Assembly: GCA_035762545.1 (NCBI GenBank)
Contig: DASTOM010000022.1
Span: 1 to 47,883, forward strand
DNA: 47,883 nucleotides
Reading direction: 5' to 3'
DNA from: JANQRA01 sp035762545
GTDB taxonomy: Bacteria > Actinomycetota > Acidimicrobiia > Spongiisociales > ZC4RG35
Below are positions 24,161 to 32,911 of the stretch, in pieces. The notes beneath the pieces were generated by a model, which made no database searches, was not told where the DNA came from, and worked only from the letters and a program-made list of their open reading frames with translations. Position 1 is the first letter of the stretch. Each line of letters opens with the position of its first letter. A program made the position numbers and the translations under genes.

Positions 24161-26089
24161 GTGGAGACCCAAGTCTTGCGCGAGTCGCTGATGGAGCTCG
24201 CACGCAATTATCGGTGGACATGGCGAGCATCGCATCGCCGGCTGCTGCAATCCCTGCCCGGTGCCGCAGGGTCGAGTCATCCAGTCCAGACGGTGCGCGC
24301 CCTCACCGATGACCAGATAGGCGAACTCGCCGGCGACCAGCAGTTCGTGGGCGTCGTGGCCGAGGAGATAGAGGATCTCCGCGGATTGGCGACCGGGGGT
24401 CCGCCGACCATCGCCTACTGCTCGATGGAGTTCGGGATCAGCTCGACCTTTCACCAGTACGCCGGTGGTCTCGGTGTGCTTGCCGGCGACCACCTCAAGG
24501 CAGCCAGCGACAGTGGCCTGCCGTTGGTTGGTGTGGGCCTCTTCTACCGTTTTGGGGCGTTTCGCCAGGAAATCGTCGGCGGCCGCCAGGTCGAGAAGAA
24601 TCTTCCCGCCTTCCCTGACGACGTGGGGGCGGTGGACACGGGCCTGGTGATCGAGGTGCCCCTGGCGGGAAGGGATGTCCTGGTGCGTGTGCTCCGCATC
24701 GCGGTCGGGGCGGTCACCCTCATCCTCCTCGACACCCACGTCGACGGGAACTCCGAGGCAGACCGCGACATCACCGACAGTCTCTACATGGGCTCGGCCG
24801 AAAAGCGTGTCGCACAGGAGATGGTGCTCGGGGTGGGCGGCGCCCGCGCCCTGGCGGCCCTGGGATACGAGATCGATCTCTTCCATCTCAACGAGGGTCA
24901 CGCCGGATTCGTCTCTCTGGAGCTGATCGACCGGGTCATCCAGGGCGACCTGAGCGAAGCGGTTGCCCGGGTTCGCGACGGGGTGGTCTTCACCACCCAC
25001 ACTCCCGTGCCGGCCGGAATCGACCGCCTCAGCCCAGACGTCCTACGGCCCCACCTCGAAGGATGGGCGCAGCGATGGGGTGTGGACGTGGAACGGGTCT
25101 GGGACCTGGGTTCCGACCCGGCCAATGGCGACGAGTTCAACATGGCCATCTTCTGTCTTCGGATGTCACGCATCGCCAACGGAGTCTCCGAGCTCCATGG
25201 CGAGGTGAGCCGAGAGCTGTTCTCCCAGGTTCCCGAGGGACGGGTCATAACCCATGTGACCAACGGCGTGCATGCCCGGACGTGGGCCGGTAGCCATGTC
25301 CAGGACCTGTTCGACATTGCCCTCGGCCCCGGCTGGGATCAGGGTGAGCCGGAAGCGTGGAATCGGGTGACAGGTATCGACGACGATGCCTTGGTGGATG
25401 TGCGGCGTCACGGGTCGGTGCATCTGGCCGACTACCTGGCCGATCATGGCGTCGACATCGATCCGGACGCCATGGTGGTCGGATTCGCCCGGCGGTTCGC
25501 CCCCTACAAGCGCTCCACCTTGATACTGCGGGAGAGCGACCGTCTGGCCCGGCTTCTCGCTGACGACGAGCGGCCGACCCACCTCCTGTTCGCCGGGAAG
25601 TCCCACCCGGCAAACCAGGAGGGCATGGCGCTGATCGAGCAGATCCTGGGTTTCTCAGACTCAAAGGCCGCCAGGGGACGATTCAGCTTCGTTCCCGACT
25701 ACGGCATGGAAGTGAGCGCGGCGATGGTTCAGGGCTGTGACATCTGGCTCAACAACCCGATCCGTCTCCACGAGGCTTCGGGGACCAGTGGTGAGAAGGT
25801 TGCGCTCAACGGAGGCCTCAACCTCTCGATACTCGACGGATGGTGGGCCGAGATGTACGACGGCGACAACGGCTGGGCGATCGCCTCCAGTTCGGCGGAC
25901 GACCCCCAGGTGCGTGACATCGAGGAGGCATCGGCGCTGATGGACGTGCTGGAAGCCGCCCGGGACGAGTATTTCGACGACCGTGCCCGACTCATCAAGC
26001 GAATCCGACACGCCTGGCTCACTCTCGGGCCACGGGTGACCGCGGCGCGCATGTTGGCTGACTACCGCGAGCGGATCTACCTGGTCTGA
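24161..26089 (+). CDS. glgP: Alpha-glucan (glycogen) phosphorylase, short actinobacterial type
   Basis: Degrades alpha-1,4-glucan with phosphate to glucose-1-phosphate. The 642-residue protein is the compact GT35 type found in thermophiles and actinobacteria rather than the 800-plus-residue E. coli type: IAYCSMEFGISSTFHQYAGGLGVLAGDHLKAASD at the N-terminus, DLFHLNEGHAGF, THTPVPAGIDRL, MVVGFARRFAPYKRSTLI and the PLP-site region EASGTSGEKVALNGGLNLSILDGWW (PLP-binding Lys in GEK). The GTG at 24161 is preceded by GGGGAG. It follows malQ by 96 nt, probably in the same transcript. The usual Met of SGMK is Glu here. Confidence 0.95.
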   Translation: METQVLRESLMELARNYRWTWRASHRRLLQSLPGAAGSSHPVQTVRALTDDQIGELAGDQQFVGVVAEEIEDLRGLATGGPPTIAYCSMEFGISSTFHQYAGGLGVLAGDHLKAASDSGLPLVGVGLFYRFGAFRQEIVGGRQVEKNLPAFPDDVGAVDTGLVIEVPLAGRDVLVRVLRIAVGAVTLILLDTHVDGNSEADRDITDSLYMGSAEKRVAQEMVLGVGGARALAALGYEIDLFHLNEGHAGFVSLELIDRVIQGDLSEAVARVRDGVVFTTHTPVPAGIDRLSPDVLRPHLEGWAQRWGVDVERVWDLGSDPANGDEFNMAIFCLRMSRIANGVSELHGEVSRELFSQVPEGRVITHVTNGVHARTWAGSHVQDLFDIALGPGWDQGEPEAWNRVTGIDDDALVDVRRHGSVHLADYLADHGVDIDPDAMVVGFARRFAPYKRSTLILRESDRLARLLADDERPTHLLFAGKSHPANQEGMALIEQILGFSDSKAARGRFSFVPDYGMEVSAAMVQGCDIWLNNPIRLHEASGTSGEKVALNGGLNLSILDGWWAEMYDGDNGWAIASSSADDPQVRDIEEASALMDVLEAARDEYFDDRARLIKRIRHAWLTLGPRVTAARMLADYRERIYLV

Positions 26090-26171
26090 GCCGCAGGTCG
26101 ACGGTTCCGCACCAGGGCCAGCTGGTGGACCCACGTGGGGACAGTGGGCGAGCCCGATTACCTTCTGTCGG

Positions 26172-26222
26172 ATGAAGCCCCGAATTCGCGTCGCTCTGGC
26201 GCTCGACAGCCGTAGCCCATGA
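26172..26222 (+). CDS. Short leaderless leader ORF (16 aa) coupled to the reductase gene
   Basis: TACCTT at 26159-26164 lies 7 nt before an ATG at 26172. The 16-residue frame MKPRIRVALALDSRSP ends with a TGA that overlaps the reductase ATG by 4 nt (ATGA). No ribosome site precedes the reductase ATG, so ribosomes entering at this leaderless start could re-initiate there. Whether the peptide itself matters is unknown; it may serve only to load ribosomes. Confidence 0.45.
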   Translation: MKPRIRVALALDSRSP

Positions 26223-27133
26223 AAGCGCTCGTGTGCGCCGGTGACGGTTCGGCGAATGTTGTGATGTCCGACCTCGAGGAGCCCACCCCTTCCCCCGACC
26301 AGCTCGTCGTGGACGTCAAGGCTGCGTCGGTGAACCGTGGGGAGCTGCGACTACTTCAGGTTCGTGACAGGGGTTGGCGCCCGGGCCAGGACATTGCTGG
26401 CATCGTCGTCGACGCTGCCGTAGATGGGACCGGCCCGCCCGTTGGGACACGGGTGGTGGCCTGGGTCGACCAGGCCGGGTGGGCGGAGCGAGCCGTCGCC
26501 GACACCGACCGGGTGGCCATTCTGGGAGACGGGACCAGTTTCGCCGAGGCCGCCACCCTGCCGGTCGCCGGGATGACGGCGCTACGTGCGTTGCGTCGGG
26601 GAGGGAGCCTGCTGGGCAAGCGTGTCCTGATCACCGGCGCAGCCGGCGGAGTCGGAAGGTTCGCCGTCGAGCTTGCAGCGCGGAGCGGTGCCAAGGTCAC
26701 TGCGGTGGCAGGCGGTTCGGATCGCAGGCATGGTTTGGCGGAGCTCGGGGCCACTGAGGTGGTCGAGAGGATCGGGGATGCGGATGGAGGTTTCGACCTG
26801 ATCCTGGAATCGGTGGGTGGCGAGACGCTCGAACAGGCGTTTCGAGCCGTCAACCACTCGGGTACGGTCGTCGTGTTCGGGATCTCATCGGGCGAGCCGG
26901 CATCGTTCAGCTTTCGGGACTTCTCCCAGAGACCGATCCGTGTCGAGGTCTTCTTCGTCTATGAGAGCGGGCGGCCGTTTGGGCCTGATCTCCAGGTGCT
27001 CGCCGACCAGGTCGGTCAAGGCTCGCTTCACCCCTACGTGGGACTCGAAGTCGGATGGGATCAGGCGGCGGAAGCGTTCCGCGAGTTGGCTGAGCGTCGG
27101 GTCAACGGCAAAGCCGTGCTGCGCATCGGTTGA
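26219..27133 (+). CDS. Zinc-independent quinone oxidoreductase-like MDR protein
   Basis: A 304-residue medium-chain dehydrogenase/reductase. It has the catalytic-domain N-terminus (MKALVCAGDG, DQLVVDVKAASVNRGELRLL), TLPVAGMTALRALRRGG, and the NADPH-binding GAAGGVGRFAVELAARSGAKV. Zinc-ligand cysteines of alcohol dehydrogenases are absent, so quinone or enone reduction is more likely than alcohol oxidation. The ATG at 26219 overlaps the leader ORF stop. The end is convergent with the PLP enzyme gene, with 29 nt between stops and no obvious terminator. The true substrate is unknown. Confidence 0.88.
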   Translation: MKALVCAGDGSANVVMSDLEEPTPSPDQLVVDVKAASVNRGELRLLQVRDRGWRPGQDIAGIVVDAAVDGTGPPVGTRVVAWVDQAGWAERAVADTDRVAILGDGTSFAEAATLPVAGMTALRALRRGGSLLGKRVLITGAAGGVGRFAVELAARSGAKVTAVAGGSDRRHGLAELGATEVVERIGDADGGFDLILESVGGETLEQAFRAVNHSGTVVVFGISSGEPASFSFRDFSQRPIRVEVFFVYESGRPFGPDLQVLADQVGQGSLHPYVGLEVGWDQAAEAFRELAERRVNGKAVLRIG

Positions 27134-27162
27134 CCCTCCGGGCGTGACGGAATGGTCGCCGA

Positions 27163-28383
27163 CTACACCTCGATGGCGCCCAGGGCCTGCTCCAGGTCGG
27201 CGATGAGGTCACCCGGATTCTCTATCCCGACCGAGAGGCGGATCACCCCGGGGGTGACACCCAAGGACCGCTTCACCTCTGGGGGTGTGCTCGGTGGGCT
27301 CATGGTCCACATGTGCGAGGCCAGCGACTCGGTGCCTCCGAGGGAGGTGGCCAGGCGGATCACCTTCATTGCGTCGAGGAACCGGAAGCACTCCTCCTCC
27401 CCACCGTCTATCTCGAAGGTGATCATCGCCCCCGGACCATCACATTGCCGTTTGTAGATGTCGTACGCGGCGGTTCCCTCCTCGAGGAGACTCAGGTGAC
27501 GAACCTCGGTGATCTTTGGGTGTGCGGCGAGGAACGCGGCCAGAGCCGTGGCATTCTCCGTCTGTCGCTCCACCCGGAGCCGCAGCGTCTCCAGGCTCCG
27601 TCCCAGCAGCCAGGCCGTCGACGGGCTGGGTGTGGTCCCTATCTCGTAGCGGCTCTGCTTGAGAGCAGCGACGTCAGCGGCTCCTCCGCAAACGGCTCCG
27701 GCGGTGAGATCGCTGTGGCCACCGAGATACTTGGTCGCCGAATGGAGGGACAGATCGGCGCCGAGAGTCAACGGTCTCTGCCAGACCGGAGATAGAAATG
27801 TGTTGTCGACCACGACCCGCGCCCCGTGTCGTCCAGCGACACGGGAGGCGAGCTCGATGTCGAAGAGCTCGTTGGTCGGGTTGGCGGGCGTCTCCAGATA
27901 GATCATCGCCAGACGGTCGTCGCCGACCATCGCATCCAGATCGTCCTCGGTCACCCCGGAGCGGAACGGGCGACTGGCCACCCCGAAGTCGGTAAGCAGT
28001 CCTGTGAGGAGGGTCGTGGTCCCGCCGTAGGTCGGCTGGGAGTAGAGCACCAGGTCACCGGGGCGCAGGAACGTGAGGAACACGGTAGAGATCGCAGCCA
28101 TCCCGCTCCCGAAGATCGCCGCTTCCTCGGCCTCCTCCCAGACTGCGAGCCGGTGCTCTGCCGGGGCGAGATTCGGAGCGTCGAGCCTGGAATAGATGTA
28201 ACCGTCTGCCTCCCCATCCCCGTAGGCCTGCTCGAAGAAGCGCTTCCCGTCGGCGGCGGACTCGAAGACAAACGTCGACGTCTCATAGATCGGCGGTTTG
28301 AGAGACCCCAGGTGCTCGGAGGACGAATGGCCCGCACTGACCGACTCGGTGTCGGGGTGGAGGCGGTCACTGCGCTCACTCAT
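27163..28383 (-). CDS. PLP-dependent trans-sulfuration enzyme (cystathionine gamma-lyase/synthase family)
   Basis: A 406-residue Cys/Met metabolism enzyme: PPIYETSTFVFES, GYIYSRLDAPNLAPAEHRLAVWE, FGSGMAAISTVF, YLETPANPTNELFDIE, and the PLP lysine in LHSATKYLGGHSDL, ending with GVIRLSVGIENPGDLIADLEQAL. This family includes cystathionine gamma-synthase, gamma-lyase, methionine gamma-lyase and O-acetylhomoserine sulfhydrylase; sequence alone does not separate them. The start at 28383 has TACGCT 6 nt upstream, so it is leaderless and shares a short divergent promoter with the MscS gene. Confidence 0.92.
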   Translation of the reverse strand: MSERSDRLHPDTESVSAGHSSSEHLGSLKPPIYETSTFVFESAADGKRFFEQAYGDGEADGYIYSRLDAPNLAPAEHRLAVWEEAEEAAIFGSGMAAISTVFLTFLRPGDLVLYSQPTYGGTTTLLTGLLTDFGVASRPFRSGVTEDDLDAMVGDDRLAMIYLETPANPTNELFDIELASRVAGRHGARVVVDNTFLSPVWQRPLTLGADLSLHSATKYLGGHSDLTAGAVCGGAADVAALKQSRYEIGTTPSPSTAWLLGRSLETLRLRVERQTENATALAAFLAAHPKITEVRHLSLLEEGTAAYDIYKRQCDGPGAMITFEIDGGEEECFRFLDAMKVIRLATSLGGTESLASHMWTMSPPSTPPEVKRSLGVTPGVIRLSVGIENPGDLIADLEQALGAIEV

Positions 28384-28444
28384 GCGATCAGCGTACCGGC
28401 CGAATTCCCGATCAATTCGGTCCGCTTCTCCAATAATCACTCAT
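28384..28444. promoter_or_regulatory. Divergent leaderless promoters (PLP enzyme / MscS)
   Basis: TACGCT (28395-28390, minus) lies 6 nt before the ATG at 28383, and AATAAT (28432-28437, plus) lies 7 nt before the GTG at 28445. No ribosome site is seen for either. Confidence 0.5.
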
Positions 28445-29347
28445 GTGCAGGACCTGGCAGACGCTCTAGGAATACCTCTCGGGACCCTCCAGAACATCCT
28501 GTGGACGCTCCTCGTCCTGATCACCGTCCTCATCCTGCGCCATCTGGCTCGACGGGTAGTACTCGCCAACGTCGACGAGACCGAGACCGCCGCCTACCGA
28601 GCCAACAAGATCATCAACTACATGGCGACGACCGTGTTCTTGGTCACCGTCGCCTTCATCTGGGTCGACGCTTTCGACAACCTCCCCACCTATCTGGGAC
28701 TCCTGTCGGCCGGTATCGCCATCGCCCTGGCCGACGTGCTCAAGAACATGGCCGGCTGGGCGTACATCCTGAGCCGCAAGCCGTTCGCGGTGGGTGACCG
28801 CATCGAGGTCGACGGGTACAAGGGTGATGTCGTCGACGTCCGGCTCTTTCGCTTCTCACTCATGGAGATCGACGGATGGGTCGACGCCGAGCAGTCGACG
28901 GGGCGTCTGGTTCACGTCCCCAACGGGGTGGTGTTCACCACCGAGGTGGCCAACTACACCGAGGGATTCGGCTACATCTGGCACGAGATCCCGGTGCTCA
29001 TCACGTTCGAGTCAGACTGGAAGCTCGCAGAGCAGGTGATGATGGACGTCCTGGAGAGGGAGGCACCAGACGTTCACGGCGCCGCAGGGAATCTGATCCG
29101 GGAGACGGCGCGGCGTTACTCGATCCGGGTGGGCACCCTCACGCCGATCGTCTACCTGAGTGTCCGCGACAGCGGAGTCCTCCTCACTGCCCGCTACCTG
29201 GTGGAGGCGAGGACCCGAAGAGGGCGGGAGGACCGGATCTGGAGGTCGATTCTCGAGGCGTTCGCCGAACAGCCGTCGATCGATCTGGCTTACCCGACGG
29301 TGCGCACCTTCCTTCCCGACGCCATTCGTGTAAACAACGGAGGATGA
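28445..29347 (+). CDS. Small-conductance mechanosensitive channel (MscS family)
   Basis: A 300-residue channel: N-terminal membrane helices (NILWTLLVLITVLILRHLA; MATTVFLVTVAFIWVDAFD), the pore-helix region GLLSAGIAIALADVLKNMAGWAYILSRKPFAVGDRIEVDGYKGDVVDVRLF, and the cytosolic beta domain (VHVPNGVVFTTEVANYT). It would open under membrane tension and release solutes on hypo-osmotic shock. The GTG at 28445 fits the leaderless -10 box; an out-of-frame ATG two bases earlier ends after eight codons. The gene overlaps the sirtuin start by ATGA, a two-gene operon. Confidence 0.93.
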   Translation: MQDLADALGIPLGTLQNILWTLLVLITVLILRHLARRVVLANVDETETAAYRANKIINYMATTVFLVTVAFIWVDAFDNLPTYLGLLSAGIAIALADVLKNMAGWAYILSRKPFAVGDRIEVDGYKGDVVDVRLFRFSLMEIDGWVDAEQSTGRLVHVPNGVVFTTEVANYTEGFGYIWHEIPVLITFESDWKLAEQVMMDVLEREAPDVHGAAGNLIRETARRYSIRVGTLTPIVYLSVRDSGVLLTARYLVEARTRRGREDRIWRSILEAFAEQPSIDLAYPTVRTFLPDAIRVNNGG

Positions 29348-30111
29348 CCGATCCGATCGAGACCGCGGCAGCCGTCCTGGCTCCGGCGGAGCAGATCCTC
29401 GTCTTCAGCGGAGCAGGGCTCAGCACCGAGTCGGGGATTCCCGACTTCCGTGGCCCCGACGGTCTCTGGACCAAGATCGACCCCGACGACTTCACTATCG
29501 ATCGCTACGTATCGAACCGTGAGCTGCGGGTTCGAGGGTGGCGGATGCATCTCGAAGGCGAGCTGTGGGGAGCCCGGTCGACGGTGCAGCCCAACCGGGG
29601 TCACATGGCGATCGTGCGTCTCAACGTGGAGGGTCGCCTCGCCGGAGTGGTGACCCAGAACGTGGATGGTCTCCACTTCAAGTCCGGTCTCGTAGACGAC
29701 CTGGTGGCCGAACTGCATGGCAACGTCCGCAACAGCCACTGCATGCGCTGCTTCCATAGCTGGCCGACCGAAACGGTCCTGCAGTGGGTGGAGGCCGGCG
29801 CCGAGGACCCGACCTGCCCCGAGTGCGGCGGGATGGTCAAGACCGACACGATCATGTTCGGAGAGATGCTCCCGGAGGAGGAGGTGCGTCAGGCATCGCT
29901 GTTTCTGGCGATGTGCGACGCGGTGCTCGTCGTCGGCTCCACAGTGTCGGTGTGGCCCGCCGCCGACGTGGTGATGCGGGCGGCGGTGCAGCAGAAGCCG
30001 ATCGTCATCGTCAACAAGGGCGACACCGAGGCCGACCACCTCGCCTCCGCCAAGATCGACGCCGGCATCGGTGACGTCCTCCCCGACCTGATCGACCGGA
30101 TCCTGAGGTGA
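29344..30111 (+). CDS. Sirtuin (SIR2-family NAD-dependent deacylase)
   Basis: A 255-residue protein that removes acyl groups from lysines using NAD. NAD site FSGAGLSTESGIPDFRGPDGLW (residues about 21-42), TQNVDGLH, catalytic His in ELHGNVRNSHC, zinc ligands CMRC and CPEC, and VVGSTVSVWPAADVV are all intact. The start overlaps the MscS stop (ATGA). Bacterial targets often include acetyl-CoA synthetase; the window has an acyl-CoA synthetase 26 kb away, with no sign of linkage. No downstream terminator is obvious; the stretch to the next gene holds an inverted repeat. Confidence 0.95.
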   Translation: MTDPIETAAAVLAPAEQILVFSGAGLSTESGIPDFRGPDGLWTKIDPDDFTIDRYVSNRELRVRGWRMHLEGELWGARSTVQPNRGHMAIVRLNVEGRLAGVVTQNVDGLHFKSGLVDDLVAELHGNVRNSHCMRCFHSWPTETVLQWVEAGAEDPTCPECGGMVKTDTIMFGEMLPEEEVRQASLFLAMCDAVLVVGSTVSVWPAADVVMRAAVQQKPIVIVNKGDTEADHLASAKIDAGIGDVLPDLIDRILR

Positions 30112-30123
30112 TGCAATCACCTT

Positions 30124-30157
30124 CGAGTTCTATGCAATCGAACTCCGGGCGAACTCG
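30124..30157. promoter_or_regulatory. Inverted repeat upstream of the acyl-CoA dehydrogenase
   Basis: cgagttc (30124-30130) can pair with gaactcg (30151-30157), and also with a second gaactc at 30140. Two atgcaatc copies flank the region. It may be a sirtuin-gene terminator or an operator for the acyl-CoA dehydrogenase promoter (TAAGAT at 30225-30230, 7 nt before the ATG). Confidence 0.35.
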
Positions 30158-30224
30158 GTTCACTTCGCCGTGACAGTGGGGCTCGATCGCATCCAACCCC
30201 GACCTGATGGCACGAGGCCTCAAC

Positions 30225-30240
30225 TAAGATTTTGAGTATG
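30225..30240 (+). promoter_or_regulatory. Leaderless -10 box for the acyl-CoA dehydrogenase
   Basis: TAAGAT at 30225-30230 ends 7 nt before the ATG at 30238. There is no ribosome site. The mRNA would start at or next to the AUG. Confidence 0.55.
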
Positions 30241-32022
30241 TCCTCATATTTGCCGCCGCTGGAGGAGTACAACTTCGTGCTCAATCATGTGACGGATCTG
30301 GAGCGGATCTCGAAGCTCAACGGCTATCAGCACGCCGATCCCGAGACGGTCTCGACAATCCTCGAAGAGGCCGGCCGATTCTTCGCCGAGGTGATGGACC
30401 CGCTCAACCGGATTGGCGACTCCCAGGGCTCGACCCTCGACGAGACGGGCCAAGTGCGAACCCCCGACGGGTTCGCCGAGGCATACCGGAAGTTCGTCGA
30501 ATCCGGATGGCCCGGTGCGCACCTCGACCCCGAATGGGGTGGTGGTGGCCTCCCCTACACCGTCGGAGTGGTCATCCAGGAGATGTTCAAGACGTCGAAC
30601 ATGGCCTTCTCTCTCGCCGGGATGCTCACCCAGGGTGCGGTCGAGGCCGTGCGCGCCCACGCCTCCGACGACATCAAGGATGCGTACCTCGAGAAGCTCA
30701 CCAGCGGAGAGTGGACCGGGACGATGAACCTCACCGAGCCCGAGGCCGGCTCCGACGTCGGTGCTCTTCGCACCAGGGCAGTCCGTCAGGACGACGGGTC
30801 GTTTCGCATATTCGGGACCAAGATCTTCATCACCTGGGGTGATCAGGACATCACCGACAACGTGATCCACCTGGTCCTCGCCCGAACCGAAGACGCCCCG
30901 CCGGGCACCAGGGGCATTTCGATGTTCCTCGTCCCCAAATACGTCCTCGACGAGAACGGTCAGCCCGGTGAACGCAACGACTACAAGATCGTCTCCCTCG
31001 AGCACAAGCTCGGGATCCATGCCTCCCCCACCTGTGTCGTCTCGTTCGGCGACGACGGCGACGGCGCCGTCGGCTACCTCGTAGGCGAGGAGATGGAGGG
31101 GATGCGGAACATGTTCACGATGATGAACGCCGCCCGCATCGGCGTAGCCATGGAGGGTCTGGCTCTATCCGAACGCGCCTTCCAACATGCTGTCACATAC
31201 GCCCACGAGAGGGTGCAGGGGCGATTGATCGGGTCCGAGTCCAAGGAAAGCGTGCCTATCGTCGAACACCCCGACGTGCGCCGCATGCTCCTGACGATGA
31301 AGGCCAATACCGAGGCGATGCGCTGTCTCCTGTATGTCGCCGCACAGTCCGGCGACTTCATGCTCCGCGGCGAAGACGACACCGTGCAGGAGAGGCATCG
31401 CGACCGGCTCGGACTGCTCACCCCGATCGTCAAGGCGTGGATGACCGACCTCGGCGTCGAGATGACATCGTTGGGGATACAGGTCCACGGCGGCATGGGT
31501 TACGTGGAGGAGACCGGGGCGGCCCAATACTTCCGCGACGCTCGTATCGCCCCGATCTACGAGGGAACCAACGGCATCCAGGCCATGGACCTGGTTCTTC
31601 GCAAGCTCCCGATCGAGAACGGGAAGGTCGTCGAAGAGCTGATCACGGAGATGACGACCGTCCTCGGGCAGATGAGTGACTATGAGGATCTCGGTGCCTT
31701 CCGTGACGAGCTGACCACAGCTCTCCAGGGTCTCGCCGACACCTCGACCTGGCTGGGAACAAGGCTCGCCGCCGGGGAGCTCAACGATGCGCTTGCTGCG
31801 GCGACGCCCTATCTCACCCAGTTCGGCACCGTCTTGGGGGGTTGGCTGATGGCGGTGTCCGCCGTCGCCGCCAAGAGAGGCCCGGCCGAGTGCTCGCCGG
31901 AGTTCTTGGAGCAGAAGGTGATAACCGCCCGCTTCTACGGCGAGCACCTCCTGCCCAGGGCCAACGGCCTGATCGACACAATCAAGGCCGGGAACGCCCT
32001 CCTCGCCGTCGCCGACCTCTAG
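30238..32022 (+). CDS. Large acyl-CoA dehydrogenase with C-terminal extension
   Basis: A 594-residue flavoprotein of the large FadE/DmdC type (acyl-CoA dehydrogenase plus a C-terminal helical domain). Marks: TMNLTEPEAGSDVGALRT and IFITWGDQDITDN in the FAD-binding middle, IQVHGGMGYVEETGAAQYFRDARI and YEGTNGIQAMDLVLRKL (catalytic Glu region). The C-terminal part (about residues 470-594) carries the family's TTALQGLADTSTWL and PYLTQFGTVLGGWLM. Members include the methylmercaptopropionyl-CoA dehydrogenase DmdC, but that is only one of several substrates. The ATG at 30238 fits the leaderless box. It is followed by an SDR and a ketosynthase on the same strand, each with its own promoter. Confidence 0.93.
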   Translation: MSSYLPPLEEYNFVLNHVTDLERISKLNGYQHADPETVSTILEEAGRFFAEVMDPLNRIGDSQGSTLDETGQVRTPDGFAEAYRKFVESGWPGAHLDPEWGGGGLPYTVGVVIQEMFKTSNMAFSLAGMLTQGAVEAVRAHASDDIKDAYLEKLTSGEWTGTMNLTEPEAGSDVGALRTRAVRQDDGSFRIFGTKIFITWGDQDITDNVIHLVLARTEDAPPGTRGISMFLVPKYVLDENGQPGERNDYKIVSLEHKLGIHASPTCVVSFGDDGDGAVGYLVGEEMEGMRNMFTMMNAARIGVAMEGLALSERAFQHAVTYAHERVQGRLIGSESKESVPIVEHPDVRRMLLTMKANTEAMRCLLYVAAQSGDFMLRGEDDTVQERHRDRLGLLTPIVKAWMTDLGVEMTSLGIQVHGGMGYVEETGAAQYFRDARIAPIYEGTNGIQAMDLVLRKLPIENGKVVEELITEMTTVLGQMSDYEDLGAFRDELTTALQGLADTSTWLGTRLAAGELNDALAAATPYLTQFGTVLGGWLMAVSAVAAKRGPAECSPEFLEQKVITARFYGEHLLPRANGLIDTIKAGNALLAVADL

Positions 32023-32118
32023 GTCACCAGGACCTCCTGATCAACGAGGTTTGGGCTGACGACCCCGCTGAGCGACGTCTAAAGCCCTGGGCTGGCGCTC
32101 TTCCCTAACCTCCCGGGC

Positions 32119-32892
32119 GTGGAACTCAACGAAAAGGTCATCGTCGTGACAGGGGCCGGGAGTGGGATCGGGGCTGCGATGGCCCGCCGCTTCGCCGAGG
32201 AACGGCCGAAGGCGATAGTCGTCGCCGACATCGATCTCGACGCAGCGACCAACATCGCCGACGAAGTGGGAGCGTTCGCCGTGCTCACCGATGTCTCCGA
32301 CGCGGAGGCGAACCGCGACCTGATCGAAGGAACCGAGGACAGGTTTGGTCCGATCGATCTCTTCTGCGCCAACGCCGGGATCGGCGTGGTCGGTGACGAA
32401 CAATCCGACCCGGCGACGTGGGACCGAATGTGGGGGATCAACGTCATGTCTCACGTCCACGCCGCGCGCAATCTGATTCCATCCTGGACGGCTCGCGGCG
32501 AGGGCTATTTCCTGGCCACAGTCTCCGCGGCCGGACTGCTGACCAATCTCAAGGCGGCCCAGTACTCGGTTACGAAACATGCCGCTCTCTCCTTCGCCGA
32601 GTGGATCGCCGTCACATACGGAGACGCCGGGGTGAAGGTGAGCGCCCTGTGCCCGCAGTTCGTCAACACACCTCTTCTGACCGACTCGGAGGCTTTCAAG
32701 GCCCTGGGTGGAAATCACACGCTGGAACCGGAGGACGTGGCAGACGTCGTCGTGGCCGGGCTGGCCGAGGAGAAGTTCCTGATCCTGCCCCATCCCGAAG
32801 TCGAGCAGTACTTCCAGAACAAGGCGAACGATTACGACCGCTGGTTGGGGGGAATGAGGAAACTGCAGCGAACTGTTTTCCCTGACGGATGA
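32119..32892 (+). CDS. Short-chain dehydrogenase/reductase (SDR)
   Basis: A 257-residue classical SDR: cofactor motif VVTGAGSGIGAAMARRF (TGxxxGIG), NAGIGVVG, and active-site Ser...Tyr-x3-Lys (VSAAGLLTNLKAAQYSVTKHA). Asp after the second strand (VVADIDLD) favours NAD. The GTG at 32119 has TAACCT 7 nt upstream and no ribosome site. The substrate is unknown; being near an acyl-CoA dehydrogenase and a ketosynthase, lipid or ketone metabolism is plausible. The C-terminal FFPDG-type tail (RKLQRTVFPDG) is seen in several actinobacterial SDRs of unknown substrate. Confidence 0.9.
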   Translation: MELNEKVIVVTGAGSGIGAAMARRFAEERPKAIVVADIDLDAATNIADEVGAFAVLTDVSDAEANRDLIEGTEDRFGPIDLFCANAGIGVVGDEQSDPATWDRMWGINVMSHVHAARNLIPSWTARGEGYFLATVSAAGLLTNLKAAQYSVTKHAALSFAEWIAVTYGDAGVKVSALCPQFVNTPLLTDSEAFKALGGNHTLEPEDVADVVVAGLAEEKFLILPHPEVEQYFQNKANDYDRWLGGMRKLQRTVFPDG

Positions 32893-32911
32893 ATAAGGCA
32901 CAATCACGCAC

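Noticed and set aside
22850..25000. A 716-codon minus-strand open frame opposite malQ and glgP
   Set aside because: High GC keeps antisense frames open; malQ and glgP on the plus strand have all family motifs, and this frame has none.
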